Positions 56,417 to 64,000 of a stretch of 64,000 nucleotides of DNA are shown piece by piece; position 1 is the stretch's first letter; each line of letters starts with the position of its first letter. The stretch lies in NCBI RefSeq assembly GCF_022179285.1, contig NZ_BPQO01000001.1, positions 62,001-126,000 on the forward strand, given 5' to 3'. The translations under genes and the position numbers were made by a program. The stretch is from Methylobacterium hispanicum. GTDB lineage: Bacteria; Pseudomonadota; Alphaproteobacteria; Rhizobiales; Beijerinckiaceae. Below the pieces are notes generated by a model, which saw only the letters and a list, made by a program, of their open reading frames with translations, was not told the DNA's origin and ran no database searches.

Positions 56417-57490
56417 TCAGGCAGCCGCCTCGATCTTCGGGTCGAGCGAGCCGCTGGCGTAGCGCTTGGCCATCTCGGCGACCGAGATCGGGCGGATCTT
56501 CGAGCCCTGGCCGGCGGTGTTGAACTCCTCGAAGCGCTGGCGGCAGAGCTTCGTCATCGCCTCCATGGCGGGCTTCAGGTACTTGCGCGGGTCGAACTCG
56601 GCCGGGTTCTCGGTGAGGATCTTCCGGATCTGGCCGGTCATCGCCATGCGGTTGTCGGTGTCGATGTTGATTTTGCGCACGCCGTGCTTGATGCCGCGCT
56701 GGATCTCCTCGACCGGCACGCCCCAGGTCGGCTTCATCTGGCCGCCGTACTGGTTGATGATGTCCTGCAGGTCCTGCGGCACGGAAGAAGAGCCGTGCAT
56801 GACGAGGTGGGTCGTCGGCAGGCGGCGGTGGATCTCCTCGATCACGTTCATGGCGAGCACGTCGCCGTCGGGCTGGCGGGTGAACTTGTAGGCGCCGTGG
56901 CTGGTGCCCATGGCGACCGCGAGCGCGTCGACCTTGGTGGCGGCCACGAACTTCACCGCCTCGTCCGGGTCGGTCAGGAGCTGGTCGTGGGACAGCACGC
57001 CCTCGGCGCCGTGGCCGTCCTCGGCCTCGCCCTCGCCGCTCTCCAGCGAGCCCAGCACGCCGAGCTCGCCCTCGACCGAGACGCCGGCCCAGTGGGCCAT
57101 CTTGGTGACGTTGCGGGTGATCTCGACGTTGTAATTGTAGTCGGCCGGGGTCTTGCCGTCGGCTTTCAGCGACCCGTCCATCATCACCGAGGTGAAGCCG
57201 TACTGGATCGCGGTGGCGCAGGTGGCTTCGTTGTTGCCGTGGTCGAGATGCATGCAGACGGGGATGTGCGGGTAGATCTCGACGAGGCCGTCGATGAGTT
57301 TCGCCAGCACCACGTCGTTGGCGTAGGCGCGCGCGCCCCGGCTCGCCTGGAGGATGACGGGGGAGTCGGTGGCGTCGGCCGCCGCCATGATGGCGAGCCC
57401 CTGCTCCATGTTGTTCAGGTTGAACGCGGGCACGCCGTAGCCGTACTCGGCGGCGTGGTCGAGGAGCTGCCGGAGGGTGATGCGTGCCAT
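56417..57490 (-). CDS. fba: Fructose-bisphosphate aldolase, class II
   Basis: A 357-residue zinc aldolase of glycolysis/gluconeogenesis. It starts [20 protein letters not shown]. Zinc-binding [16 protein letters not shown] (about 82-97), [22 protein letters not shown] and GTSHGAYKF, and [20 protein letters not shown] are conserved. The start is the ATG at 57490. In methylotrophs class II aldolases also serve carbon assimilation cycles. It lies downstream of pgk, with a palindrome pair between. Confidence 0.96.
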   Translation of the reverse strand: MARITLRQLLDHAAEYGYGVPAFNLNNMEQGLAIMAAADATDSPVILQASRGARAYANDVVLAKLIDGLVEIYPHIPVCMHLDHGNNEATCATAIQYGFTSVMMDGSLKADGKTPADYNYNVEITRNVTKMAHWAGVSVEGELGVLGSLESGEGEAEDGHGAEGVLSHDQLLTDPDEAVKFVAATKVDALAVAMGTSHGAYKFTRQPDGDVLAMNVIEEIHRRLPTTHLVMHGSSSVPQDLQDIINQYGGQMKPTWGVPVEEIQRGIKHGVRKINIDTDNRMAMTGQIRKILTENPAEFDPRKYLKPAMEAMTKLCRQRFEEFNTAGQGSKIRPISVAEMAKRYASGSLDPKIEAAA

Positions 57491-57832
57491 GGTTCGATCC
57501 TCGTCCGATGCGGCCTTGAGCCGGTCTGTCCCGTGCGGGCCTATATAGGTGCCGCCGCGCCGCGAGCCCGCGCGCAGCTGTGAAAAACTTGGGCGTATCT
57601 GCAAGCGATCGCTCGCTCACACCGTCTTGGCGGCCGCCGAACAGATGTCCCGCCCGAACCACCACGCGCCCCCTCTCCCGTGCGGGAGAGGGTTGGGGTG
57701 AGGGATGAGAACTGTCCGGAGAGGGCTGGCCATGGCCGCGGAAACAGAACGCCTCTTCAGGCACGCTCCGGGCCCCTCACCCTGTCCCTCTCCCGCACGG
57801 GAGAGGGGACCCGCGCCCGATCCGGAGATGTC
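57491..57832. repeat. pgk-fba gap with a head-to-head palindrome pair
   Basis: CCCCCTCTCCCGTGCGGGAG with TTGGGGTGAGGG (57669-57705) faces CCCCTCACCCTG with TCTCCCGCACGGGAGAGGGG (57774-57808). This is a variant of the window's CCCTCTCCC family, with GTGC in place of ATAG at the tip. The TACCGTTTCCGG ends are absent. The rest (57491-57665) may hold an internal promoter for fba; no boxes are certain. Confidence 0.75.
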
Positions 57833-59035
57833 TCAGCCCTTGGCCCGCAGCGCCTCGACACCCGGCAGTTCCTTGCCCTCCAGCCATTCGAGGAAGGCGC
57901 CGCCCGCCGTCGAGACGTAGGAGAAGGCCTCGCCCGCCCCCGCATGGTTGAGGGCCGCGACCGTGTCGCCGCCGCCCGCCACCGAGACGAGCTGCCCGGC
58001 CTTCGTGCGCTCGGCCGCGTGGCGGGCCGCCGCGACGGTGGCGGCGTCGAAGGGGGTCAGCTCGAAGGCGCCGAGCGGGCCGTTCCAGACGAGCGTCGCC
58101 GCCTCGTCGATCGCCGCGTCGATCTCGGCGACCGAGGCCGGGCCGGCGTCGAGGATCATCGCGTCCTCGGGCACCGCGTCGACCGACACCGTCTCGCTGG
58201 CGGCGTTGGCCTTGAACTCCCGCGCGATCACCGCGTCGACCGGCAGGATCACCCGGCAGTCGGCGGCCTCCGCCGCCCCGAGGATCCGGGTCGCGGTCTC
58301 GGCCAGATCCCGCTCGCAGAGCGACGTGCCGACGGCCTTTCCTTGCGCGTGCAGGAAGGTGTTGGCCATGCCGCCGCCGATCACCAGCATGTCGACCTTG
58401 GCGACGAGGTTCTGCAAGAGGTCGATCTTCGAGGAGACCTTGGCGCCGCCCACAATCGCGATGACCGGGCGCTTCGGCGCCTCCAGGCCCTTGGTGAGCG
58501 CGTCGAGTTCGGCCTGCATCAGCCGGCCGGCGAAGGCCGGGAGCTTATGGGCGAGCCCCTCCGTCGAGGCGTGCGCCCGGTGGGCCGCCGAGAAGGCCTC
58601 GTTGACGTAGACGTCGCCGTTCTCGGCGAGCGCCGCCACGAAGGCCGGGTCGTTCTTCTCCTCGCCCGCGTGGTAGCGGGTGTTCTCGAGGAGCAGCACG
58701 TCGCCGTCCTTCAGGGCCGCGACCGCCGCCGCCGCCGCCTCGCCCACGCAGTCGTCCGCGAAGGCGACCGGGCGGCCGAGCGCCTCGGCGATCGCCGGCA
58801 CCACCGGCTCCAGCGAATCCTTGGGCTCGCGCTTGCCCTTCGGCCGGCCGAAATGGGCGAGCAGGATCACCCGCCCGCCCCCGTCGGCGATCTCCCGGAT
58901 GGTCGGCACCACGCGCTCGATGCGGGTCGCGTCGGTGACGCGCCCGCTCTCCATCGGCACGTTCACGTCGACGCGCAGGAGGACGCGCTTGCCCTTGAGG
59001 GATCCGGCGTCGTCGAGGGTGCGGAAGGCGGTCAT
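57833..59035 (-). CDS. pgk: Phosphoglycerate kinase
   Basis: A 400-residue cytosolic enzyme. The N-domain has [22 protein letters not shown] and [15 protein letters not shown] (substrate-binding Arg), and [16 protein letters not shown]. The C-domain has [28 protein letters not shown] and [15 protein letters not shown]. Length is normal. It lies 25 bases downstream of the coiled-coil gene that follows gap. Confidence 0.97.
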   Translation of the reverse strand: MTAFRTLDDAGSLKGKRVLLRVDVNVPMESGRVTDATRIERVVPTIREIADGGGRVILLAHFGRPKGKREPKDSLEPVVPAIAEALGRPVAFADDCVGEAAAAAVAALKDGDVLLLENTRYHAGEEKNDPAFVAALAENGDVYVNEAFSAAHRAHASTEGLAHKLPAFAGRLMQAELDALTKGLEAPKRPVIAIVGGAKVSSKIDLLQNLVAKVDMLVIGGGMANTFLHAQGKAVGTSLCERDLAETATRILGAAEAADCRVILPVDAVIAREFKANAASETVSVDAVPEDAMILDAGPASVAEIDAAIDEAATLVWNGPLGAFELTPFDAATVAAARHAAERTKAGQLVSVAGGGDTVAALNHAGAGEAFSYVSTAGGAFLEWLEGKELPGVEALRAKG

Positions 59036-59060
59036 GCGGGCTCGCGTCTGGAAGGTGAGA

Positions 59061-59567
59061 TTACTGCGCGGTAGTCGGGGCGGCGCGCGGCGGCAGCAGG
59101 GAATCGAGGTTGAGGCGCTGCACCGCGACCATCAGCACCACGGTGAGCACCGCGGTGATGATGGCGGTGAGCACGAGTGCGCCGGTGCCCGGCAGGCGCC
59201 GGGTGCGGTCGGTGAGGCCGCGGACCTCGTTGCGGAGCGCCGCGAGGTCGGACTGGCGCGCGGCCTCGTTCATCCGGGTCGCGGCGTTCTCCATCTTGTC
59301 CTCGACGCGCGACAGCAGCGCCTCGGAGCGGGCGTACTTGTCCTCGATGCGCGCGCACTTGTCCTCGATCCGGGCGAGCTGGTCGTAGACCTGACCCGTC
59401 ACCTGACCCGTCACTTGGCCCGTGGGCGTCGCGGCGGAAGACGGGGCGGGCGGGACGGTCGCCGGGACGGGCGCCGGCTTCGGCGGCGGCGCGCCTTGCG
59501 GGGCGGCGGGGCTCGTCGGCGGGATGAGGCCCGATTCGGGCGACTTGGTCGGCGCGGCGTCGGTCAT
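59061..59567 (-). CDS. Membrane-anchored coiled-coil protein between gap and pgk
   Basis: A 168-residue protein. The head is Pro/Ala-rich and contains three TGQV units coded by a 12-bp tandem repeat. A heptad region follows ([21 protein letters not shown]; then [19 protein letters not shown]). A C-terminal membrane segment is at about 130-150 ([20 protein letters not shown]). Function unknown; its place inside a glycolytic operon is unusual. The ATG at 59567 is used. Confidence 0.7.
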   Translation of the reverse strand: MTDAAPTKSPESGLIPPTSPAAPQGAPPPKPAPVPATVPPAPSSAATPTGQVTGQVTGQVYDQLARIEDKCARIEDKYARSEALLSRVEDKMENAATRMNEAARQSDLAALRNEVRGLTDRTRRLPGTGALVLTAIITAVLTVVLMVAVQRLNLDSLLPPRAAPTTAQ

Positions 59568-59610
59568 CGGGGGCATCCTGCGTGATCGGAAGGCGAGAAC
59601 GAGGGCCGTC

Positions 59611-59675
59611 GGCCATCCCGCGCGGGATGGCCCGGAAGTGCCGCCGCCCGCGCCCCGGTTGGGGGGCGCGGGCGG
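59611..59675 (-). promoter_or_regulatory. Two strong hairpins between gap and the coiled-coil gene
   Basis: One is a 13-bp stem CCGCCCGCGCCCC with GGGGCGCGGGCGG (59644-59675), beginning eight bases after the gap stop. The other is a perfect 22-bp palindrome with GGCCATCCCGC arms (59611-59632). Neither has a T-run. They may end part of the gap message or protect it from 3' decay, giving more gap than pgk. Confidence 0.5.
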
Positions 59676-59683
59676 CGTGGACG

Positions 59684-60691
59684 TCAGATCAGCTTGGCGA
59701 GCGCCACGGCCGTGTCGGCCATGCGGTTCGAGAAGCCCCACTCGTTGTCGTACCAGGACAGGATGCGCACGAAGGTGCCGTCCATGACCTTGGTCTGGTC
59801 GAGGTGGAAGGTCGAAGAGTGGGGATCGTGGTTGAAGTCGATCGAGACGTTCGGCCGGTCGGTGACGCCGAGCACGCCCTTGAGCGGGCCGGCGGCCGCC
59901 GCCTTGATCGCCTCGTTGATCTCCTCGACCGTCGTGGCGCGCTTGGCCGTGAAGACGAGATCGACCGCCGAGACGTTCGGGGTCGGCACGCGGATCGCGG
60001 TGCCGTCGAGCCGGCCCTTCAGCTCCGGCAGGACGAGGCCCACCGCCTTGGCGGCGCCCGTCGAGGTCGGGATCATGGACAGGGCGGCCGCGCGCGCCCG
60101 GTACAGATCCTTGTGCATCTGGTCGAGCGAGGGCTGGTCGTTGGTGTAGGAGTGGATCGTCGTCATGAAGCCGCGCTCGATGCCGACCAGCTCGTTGAGC
60201 ACCTTGGCGACCGGGGCGAGGCAGTTCGTGGTGCACGAGGCGTTCGAGATCACGAGGTGATCCGAGGTCAGCTTGTCGTGGTTCACGCCGTAGACGACCG
60301 TGAGGTCGGCGCCGTCGGCGGGCGCCGACACGATGACGCGCTTGGCGCCCGCGTCGAGGTGCGCCTTGGCCTTGTCCCGCGAGGTGAAGATGCCGGTGCA
60401 CTCGAGCGCGATGTCGACGCCGAGGTCGCGGTGGGGCAGCTCGGCCGGGTTGCGCACGGCCGTGACCTTGATGCGCTTGCCGTCCACGACGAGGAAGTCG
60501 CCGTCCACCGCGACCTCGCCCGGGTAGCGGCCGTGGACCGAGTCGTAGCGCAGCAGGTGCGCGTTGGTCTCGACGGGGCCGAGATCGTTGATCGCCACGA
60601 CCTCGATGTCCTGGCGGCCGGCCTCGTGGATCGCGCGCAGCACGTTGCGGCCGATGCGGCCGAACCCGTTGATGGCAACCTTCACCGTCAC
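59684..60691 (-). CDS. gap: Glyceraldehyde-3-phosphate dehydrogenase
   Basis: A 335-residue NAD(P)-dependent enzyme. The Rossmann start [20 protein letters not shown], catalytic C153 in [13 protein letters not shown], and [35 protein letters not shown] and [13 protein letters not shown] are the family marks. It is the first gene of the minus-strand run gap, coiled-coil gene, pgk, fba, thiE-like, Sel1. The upstream gap region 60692-61208 must contain its promoter. Confidence 0.98.
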   Translation of the reverse strand: MTVKVAINGFGRIGRNVLRAIHEAGRQDIEVVAINDLGPVETNAHLLRYDSVHGRYPGEVAVDGDFLVVDGKRIKVTAVRNPAELPHRDLGVDIALECTGIFTSRDKAKAHLDAGAKRVIVSAPADGADLTVVYGVNHDKLTSDHLVISNASCTTNCLAPVAKVLNELVGIERGFMTTIHSYTNDQPSLDQMHKDLYRARAAALSMIPTSTGAAKAVGLVLPELKGRLDGTAIRVPTPNVSAVDLVFTAKRATTVEEINEAIKAAAAGPLKGVLGVTDRPNVSIDFNHDPHSSTFHLDQTKVMDGTFVRILSWYDNEWGFSNRMADTAVALAKLI

Positions 60692-61208
60692 GGCGTGACT
60701 CCTTCCTGATCGGGGGCGCCGCGCCTTGGGCGTCCGAATTCTGCGTTGAGAGGGCGGCGTCCGCGCCGGCCTTCCGCGTGCGGGACCGCTCTAGGAGCGT
60801 CCGGGCTGAACCGGGGATGAACCGTGACCGTGGCGGCTTGAGCGTGCCGCGAACCTGTCTCGTCCAACCGCACCGGGCCGCCCGGGATCGTCCGATCCGC
60901 GAACGGCGCGCGCGTAGGCCAAAAGACCGGCCAAAGGACTGTCACAGGTCGATATTCCGGCACGTTGCGGCCCGCGGCCGCGGGCCCGGCGGGGCACGCG
61001 GCGGCTGTCTAACATGGCCCCCCCACCTGTCAAACGCACCGGCGTGACAATCAGGGGTTACCCCCCGGCTTACCCGCGCTCCCGGTGGGTTCCCCGCGGG
61101 ATAGCGGGGCGAACCGCGGGCGCCGGACTGGAAATCCGCGCCGGCTTTGGGGAAAACCGGATTCCAGCCCGCCCGCGGGCGAGGCCGGCACCGGAAGCTC
61201 GACGCCCC
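60692..61208. other. Divergent intergenic region between gap and DUF4164 gene
   Basis: A 517-base gap with no gene of good quality. It contains several short GC hairpins (for example GTGGGTTCCCCGCGGG near 61085) and an in-frame but Arg-rich extension of the DUF4164 frame that is probably not translated. A small RNA cannot be excluded; 6S RNA, often placed next to zapA in alphaproteobacteria, was looked for here and was not recognised. Confidence 0.4.
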
Positions 61209-61586
61209 ATGAACGCTGCGACCGACGCTGCGACGAACGCTGCGACCTCCCCGCCGGCCGCTCCGGCCGAACCCGCCGTGGCCGACGCGCTCGCCCGCCT
61301 CGGCACCGCGCTCGCCCGGCTGGAGGCCGTGGTGGCGCGCCGCGTCGAGGCGGCCGCGGCGCCCGACGACCGCGACACCGAGCTCGCCCTGATGGAGCAG
61401 GACCGGGCCCGGCTCGCCGCCGCGCTCGATGCCGCGACCGCCCGCCTCGCCGCGGTCGAGGCCGCGGCCGAGGCGGCCGGGCGGCGCGTCGACCGGGCGA
61501 TCGGCGCGGTCGAGGACGCGCTGGGCAGGGGCGCGTCGGGACCGGGCGCGCCGGGACGGGACGCGCAGCCCGAGGAGGCGCGCTGA
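61209..61586 (+). CDS. DUF4164 coiled-coil protein preceding zapA
   Basis: A 125-residue Ala-rich helical protein. The region ALARLGTALARLEAVVARRVEAAA and LALMEQDRARLAAALDAATARLAAVE forms a likely coiled coil. In alphaproteobacteria a DUF4164 gene normally sits just before zapA, and here its stop and the zapA start share a base (TGATG). The role is probably in division, but that is inferred from position. ATG at 61209. Confidence 0.8.
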   Translation: MNAATDAATNAATSPPAAPAEPAVADALARLGTALARLEAVVARRVEAAAAPDDRDTELALMEQDRARLAAALDAATARLAAVEAAAEAAGRRVDRAIGAVEDALGRGASGPGAPGRDAQPEEAR

Positions 61587-61960
61587 TGCCTCAGGTCCAG
61601 GTCACGATCGACGGCAAGAGCTACCGCATGGCCTGCGGGCCCGGCGAGGAGCCCCACCTCACCGCGCTGGCCGAGGGGCTGGGCCGGCGCGTGGCCGAGA
61701 TGCGCCAATCCTTCGGCGAGATCGGCGACATGCGCCTGCAGGTGATGGCCGCGCTCACCATCGCGGACGAGCTGGCCGAGGCCCGGCGCCGGCTGGCGGC
61801 GGCGGAGGCCGAGACCGCCGCGCTCCGGGCCGAGACCGAGCGCCTCGCCGAGGCCCGCGCTCTCGAATCCGGGCAGCTCGCCGCGGGGGTGAGCGAGGCG
61901 GCGGAGCGGATCGAGCGTATGGTCCAGGCGCTGGCGGGCTCGGAGCCGCGGGAGGGCTGA
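61586..61960 (+). CDS. zapA: Cell division protein ZapA
   Basis: A 124-residue protein that cross-links FtsZ filaments. It starts MPQVQVTIDGKSYRMACGPGEE, the globular head, with HLTALAEGLGRRVAEMRQSFG and LQVMAALTIADELAEARRRL, then a coiled-coil tail. It overlaps the DUF4164 stop by one base. Its own stop codon TGA (61958-61960) is also the left flank of a MITE-like element that begins at 61961. Confidence 0.93.
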   Translation: MPQVQVTIDGKSYRMACGPGEEPHLTALAEGLGRRVAEMRQSFGEIGDMRLQVMAALTIADELAEARRRLAAAEAETAALRAETERLAEARALESGQLAAGVSEAAERIERMVQALAGSEPREG

Positions 61961-62360
61961 TACCGTTTCCGGCTGATCGGTTCGGCCGTGTGGGGTGAAC
62001 CGCGCCGTGCCCCCTCTCCCATAGGGCAGGGCGATCGCATATGCCGAGCGAGCCTAGCCCCGGTCAGGCGCGGGTCCCCTCTCCCATAGGGAGAGGTCTG
62101 CTTTCGCAGAAAGCCGGGTGAGGGGTATGAGGCTTCAGAGTGAGGCGCTGAACTGAACGCGCGTCGACCGCGTGCTCAGGTCTGCGGCGTCATACCCCTC
62201 ACCCCAACCCTCTCCCTATGGGAGAGGGGGCGCGGCGCGGTTCCAGTGGCGATCTCGGAGACGACCCCCGCCATATGCGATCGCCCTGCCCATAGGGAGA
62301 GGGGACCCGCGCTTCGTCCTGAGGCGATGCGTAGACCGGACCCATCGACCGGAAACGGTA
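61961..62360. mobile_element. MITE-like element with TACCGTTTCCGG ends, nested (400 bp)
   Basis: Left end TACCGTTTCCGG (61961) and inverted right end CCGGAAACGGTA (ending 62360). TGA flanks both sides (61958-61960 and 62361-62363). Within lie an outer inverted pair (GGGCAGGGCGATCGCATATG at about 62023, and its complement ending about 62294) and an inner head-to-head pair of CCCTCTCCC units (about 62078-62232). The nesting looks like one copy inserted into another. The left flank is the zapA stop codon. Confidence 0.78.
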
Positions 62361-62530
62361 TGAGCGGCGGGATCTGGTCGTGGCGCGCCCGCCCAGCGAT
62401 GGCCGGGGCCGGCGACCGTCGCGGTCGACAGCGCGGCGGAATCCGTGCATCGGGTCGGCCTCTTCCCCCCGGCGCCGCGTACCCGCCGACGGCCCGAGCA
62501 GGCGGCGGCGCGCCAACCTGCGGAGCTTCC

Positions 62531-63772
62531 TTGACCGTGCCAGGCGACCCTTCCGCGCCCGCCGCCCTGCGGCCCGGGACGCCGCCGGTCCCGACGCTGG
62601 CGGGCAATGCGGCGCTCGGCGTCACGCAGATCATCCTGTGGGGCGGCACCTTCTTCCTGATCGCGGTGGTCGCCGGCCCCATCGTCGCGTCCACCGGATG
62701 GCCGCAGGGCATCGTCGTCGGCGCCCTCTCGCTGGCGATCTTCGTGTCCGGGCTGCCCGCGCCGCTCGTCGGGCGCCTGATCCGGCGCCACGGGGGCCGG
62801 CCGGTGCTGGTGGCGGGTTCCCTGCTCGTCGCGGCGGGCCTCGCGCTGATGGCCGCCGCGACGAGCCTGCCGATCTTCCTGCTCGCCTGGGCCGTCGCCG
62901 GGATCGGCATGTCCGCGAGCCTGTTCGACCCGCTCTTCGCGGCGATCGGCCAGGCCTACGGGACCGCGGCGCGCGGTGCGATGACCCAGATCGCGATCGC
63001 GTCGGGCTTCGCGGTCTCGCTCTGCTGGCCGGCCACGAGCTTTCTGGTCGAGCGGATCGGATGGCGCGGGGCCTGCCTGACCTACGCGGTGCTGGCGGCC
63101 GTCGTGGTCGCGCCGCTCTACGCCTGGGCCGTGCCCCGCGCGGCGCGGGCGGGCGTGCCCGAGGCCGCGACGGGCGCCGATCCGGCGGCCGGGCCGCCCG
63201 CGCCCGCGCGCCTGCCCGGCGAGCACCTCCTCGCCGCGACGTTCACGACGGCCGCCATGATCATGACGGCGGTCTCGGTGCAGCTCCCGCTGCTGCTGCA
63301 GGCGCTCGGCATCCTGGGGGGCACGGCGGTGGCGCTGACGACGCTGATCGGCCCGTCCCAGGTCGGCGTGCGGGTGATCGAGCTGGCCTTCGGCCGCCGC
63401 GCCCACCCGGTCTGGTCGCTCCTGATGTCGAGCGCGAGCGTCGGGCTCGGCCTGCTGCTCCTGGCGACGCTGCCCGCCGCCGCGTGGCTCGCGATGATCC
63501 TGTACGGGGCCGGCAACGGCATGCGCACCGTGGTGCGGGGCACGCTGCCCTACGCGCTCTACGGGCAGCGCGACTACGCGGCGGCGATGGGCCGCCTCGC
63601 CCGCCTGCCGCTTCTCGGGCAGGCGGTGACGCCGCTCGCCTGCGGCTACCTCGCGGAGTGGTTCGGGCCCGTGACGCTCCTGCACCTGATGCTCGCGGTC
63701 GCCCTGGTCAATCTCGGCCTGTCCCTGCTCGTCGTCCGCCACGCCCTGCGCCCCGCGGCCGGCACGGCCTGA
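62531..63772 (+). CDS. Major facilitator superfamily transporter
   Basis: A protein of about 413 residues with 12 hydrophobic helices. Helix 1 begins with LAGNAALGVTQIILWGGTFFLI and the MFS loop is VGRLIRRHGGRPVLVAG (G-x3-R-RGGRR-like). The second half is shorter in cytoplasmic loops. Substrate unknown. The start is likely TTG at 62531, since GGAG lies five bases upstream, or a GTG at 62537; an ATG start further up lies inside the MITE-like element and would need an Arg/Pro-rich head. Confidence 0.85.
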   Translation: MTVPGDPSAPAALRPGTPPVPTLAGNAALGVTQIILWGGTFFLIAVVAGPIVASTGWPQGIVVGALSLAIFVSGLPAPLVGRLIRRHGGRPVLVAGSLLVAAGLALMAAATSLPIFLLAWAVAGIGMSASLFDPLFAAIGQAYGTAARGAMTQIAIASGFAVSLCWPATSFLVERIGWRGACLTYAVLAAVVVAPLYAWAVPRAARAGVPEAATGADPAAGPPAPARLPGEHLLAATFTTAAMIMTAVSVQLPLLLQALGILGGTAVALTTLIGPSQVGVRVIELAFGRRAHPVWSLLMSSASVGLGLLLLATLPAAAWLAMILYGAGNGMRTVVRGTLPYALYGQRDYAAAMGRLARLPLLGQAVTPLACGYLAEWFGPVTLLHLMLAVALVNLGLSLLVVRHALRPAAGTA

Positions 63773-63781
63773 CCGGGAGGC

Positions 63782-64000
63782 TCAGGCCGGCAGGGCGATC
63801 TCGACCGCGAGGCCGCCGAGGTCCGAGGTCCCGAGCGTGAGGGATCCGCCGTAGAAGGCGGCGAGTTCCAGGGCGATCGGCAGGCCGAAGCCGTGGCCGG
63901 GCTGGCTCTCGTCGAGGCGGGCCCCGCGCCGCAGGATCGTCTCCCGCGCGGGCGGCGGCAGGCCCGGCCCGTCGTCCGCGATGCTCACGAGGACCGCCGT
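63782..64000 (-). CDS. Sensor histidine kinase, C-terminal ATPase end, cut by window edge
   Basis: Only the last 72 residues are visible. VSIADDGPGLP is the G1 box, and GHGFGLPIALELAAFYGGSLTLG the G2/helix part of the HATPase domain, followed by GLAVEIALPA and a stop. This is the end of a two-component kinase; its sensor part lies to the right, outside the window. Convergent with the MFS gene, nine bases apart. Confidence 0.88.
   Translation of the reverse strand, partial: TAVLVSIADDGPGLPPPARETILRRGARLDESQPGHGFGLPIALELAAFYGGSLTLGTSDLGGLAVEIALPA

Noticed and set aside
60692..61208. 6S RNA next to zapA
   Set aside because: No convincing long hairpin with a central bubble could be read by eye. 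A covariance search would decide.

Overview
The window is 64 kb of very GC-rich DNA, almost fully packed with chromosomal genes. Gene content and small markers point to an alphaproteobacterium of the order Hyphomicrobiales (Rhizobiales), most likely Methylobacterium or a close relative. The markers are a circularly permuted two-piece tmRNA with the alphaproteobacterial tag ANDNFAPVAVAA, SspB of the alpha type, the phosphotransferase ChpT, a DUF1134/EipA protein, and a DUF4164-zapA pair. The genus is an inference; the class is well supported. There is no prophage, complete insertion sequence, CRISPR array, rRNA or recognisable tRNA. Layout: 1-2030 holds the 5' end of an efflux adaptor gene, an MBL-fold hydrolase and a small membrane protein. 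2245-7908 is a glycine-cleavage operon (gcvT-gcvH-gcvP) behind a tandem glycine riboswitch, followed by a DapA-family gene. 7930-9698 holds an OsmC gene, sspB and the permuted ssrA gene, so the tag-encoding RNA lies next to the adaptor that delivers tagged proteins to ClpXP. 9698-16092 holds a CPBP protease, thyA-folA, hflK-hflC and a Do-type protease with a good terminator. 16228-19653 is a run of three glycosyltransferases. 20095-24005 has xerC, ispG and a patatin gene with an operator-like upstream region. 24135-29055 has an ECF sigma/anti-sigma pair and a tightly overlapping nucleoside-salvage operon, cdd-punA-deoC-deoA. 29262-38569 has a histidine-rich secreted protein, a GT-C-like membrane protein, a chemotaxis operon on the minus strand (cheA with a receiver domain, cheW, cheY, cheB, cheR) and chpT. 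38754-47448 has cysQ, eipA, a group of small secreted cysteine-rich proteins, gshB and two divergent Crp/Fnr-like regulators. 47420-54736 has a CPA1 antiporter, a gamma-glutamyltransferase, a lower-GC pdxH gene, and an aldehyde dehydrogenase with its DUF779 partner. 54742-60691 is a minus-strand central-carbon operon, gap-(coiled-coil protein)-pgk-fba-thiE-Sel1. 61209-64000 has DUF4164-zapA, an MFS transporter and the 3' end of a histidine kinase gene. The most unusual structure is a family of intergenic palindromic elements. At least two copies (53655-53900 and 61961-62360) are bounded by inverted TACCGTTTCCGG ends and flanked by matching 3-bp repeats. One of these starts exactly at the zapA stop codon, and a diverged copy abuts the stop codon of a Crp/Fnr gene. 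They look like a non-autonomous mobile element (MITE-like). No complete new defence or metabolic system was seen; most genes are ordinary housekeeping genes.
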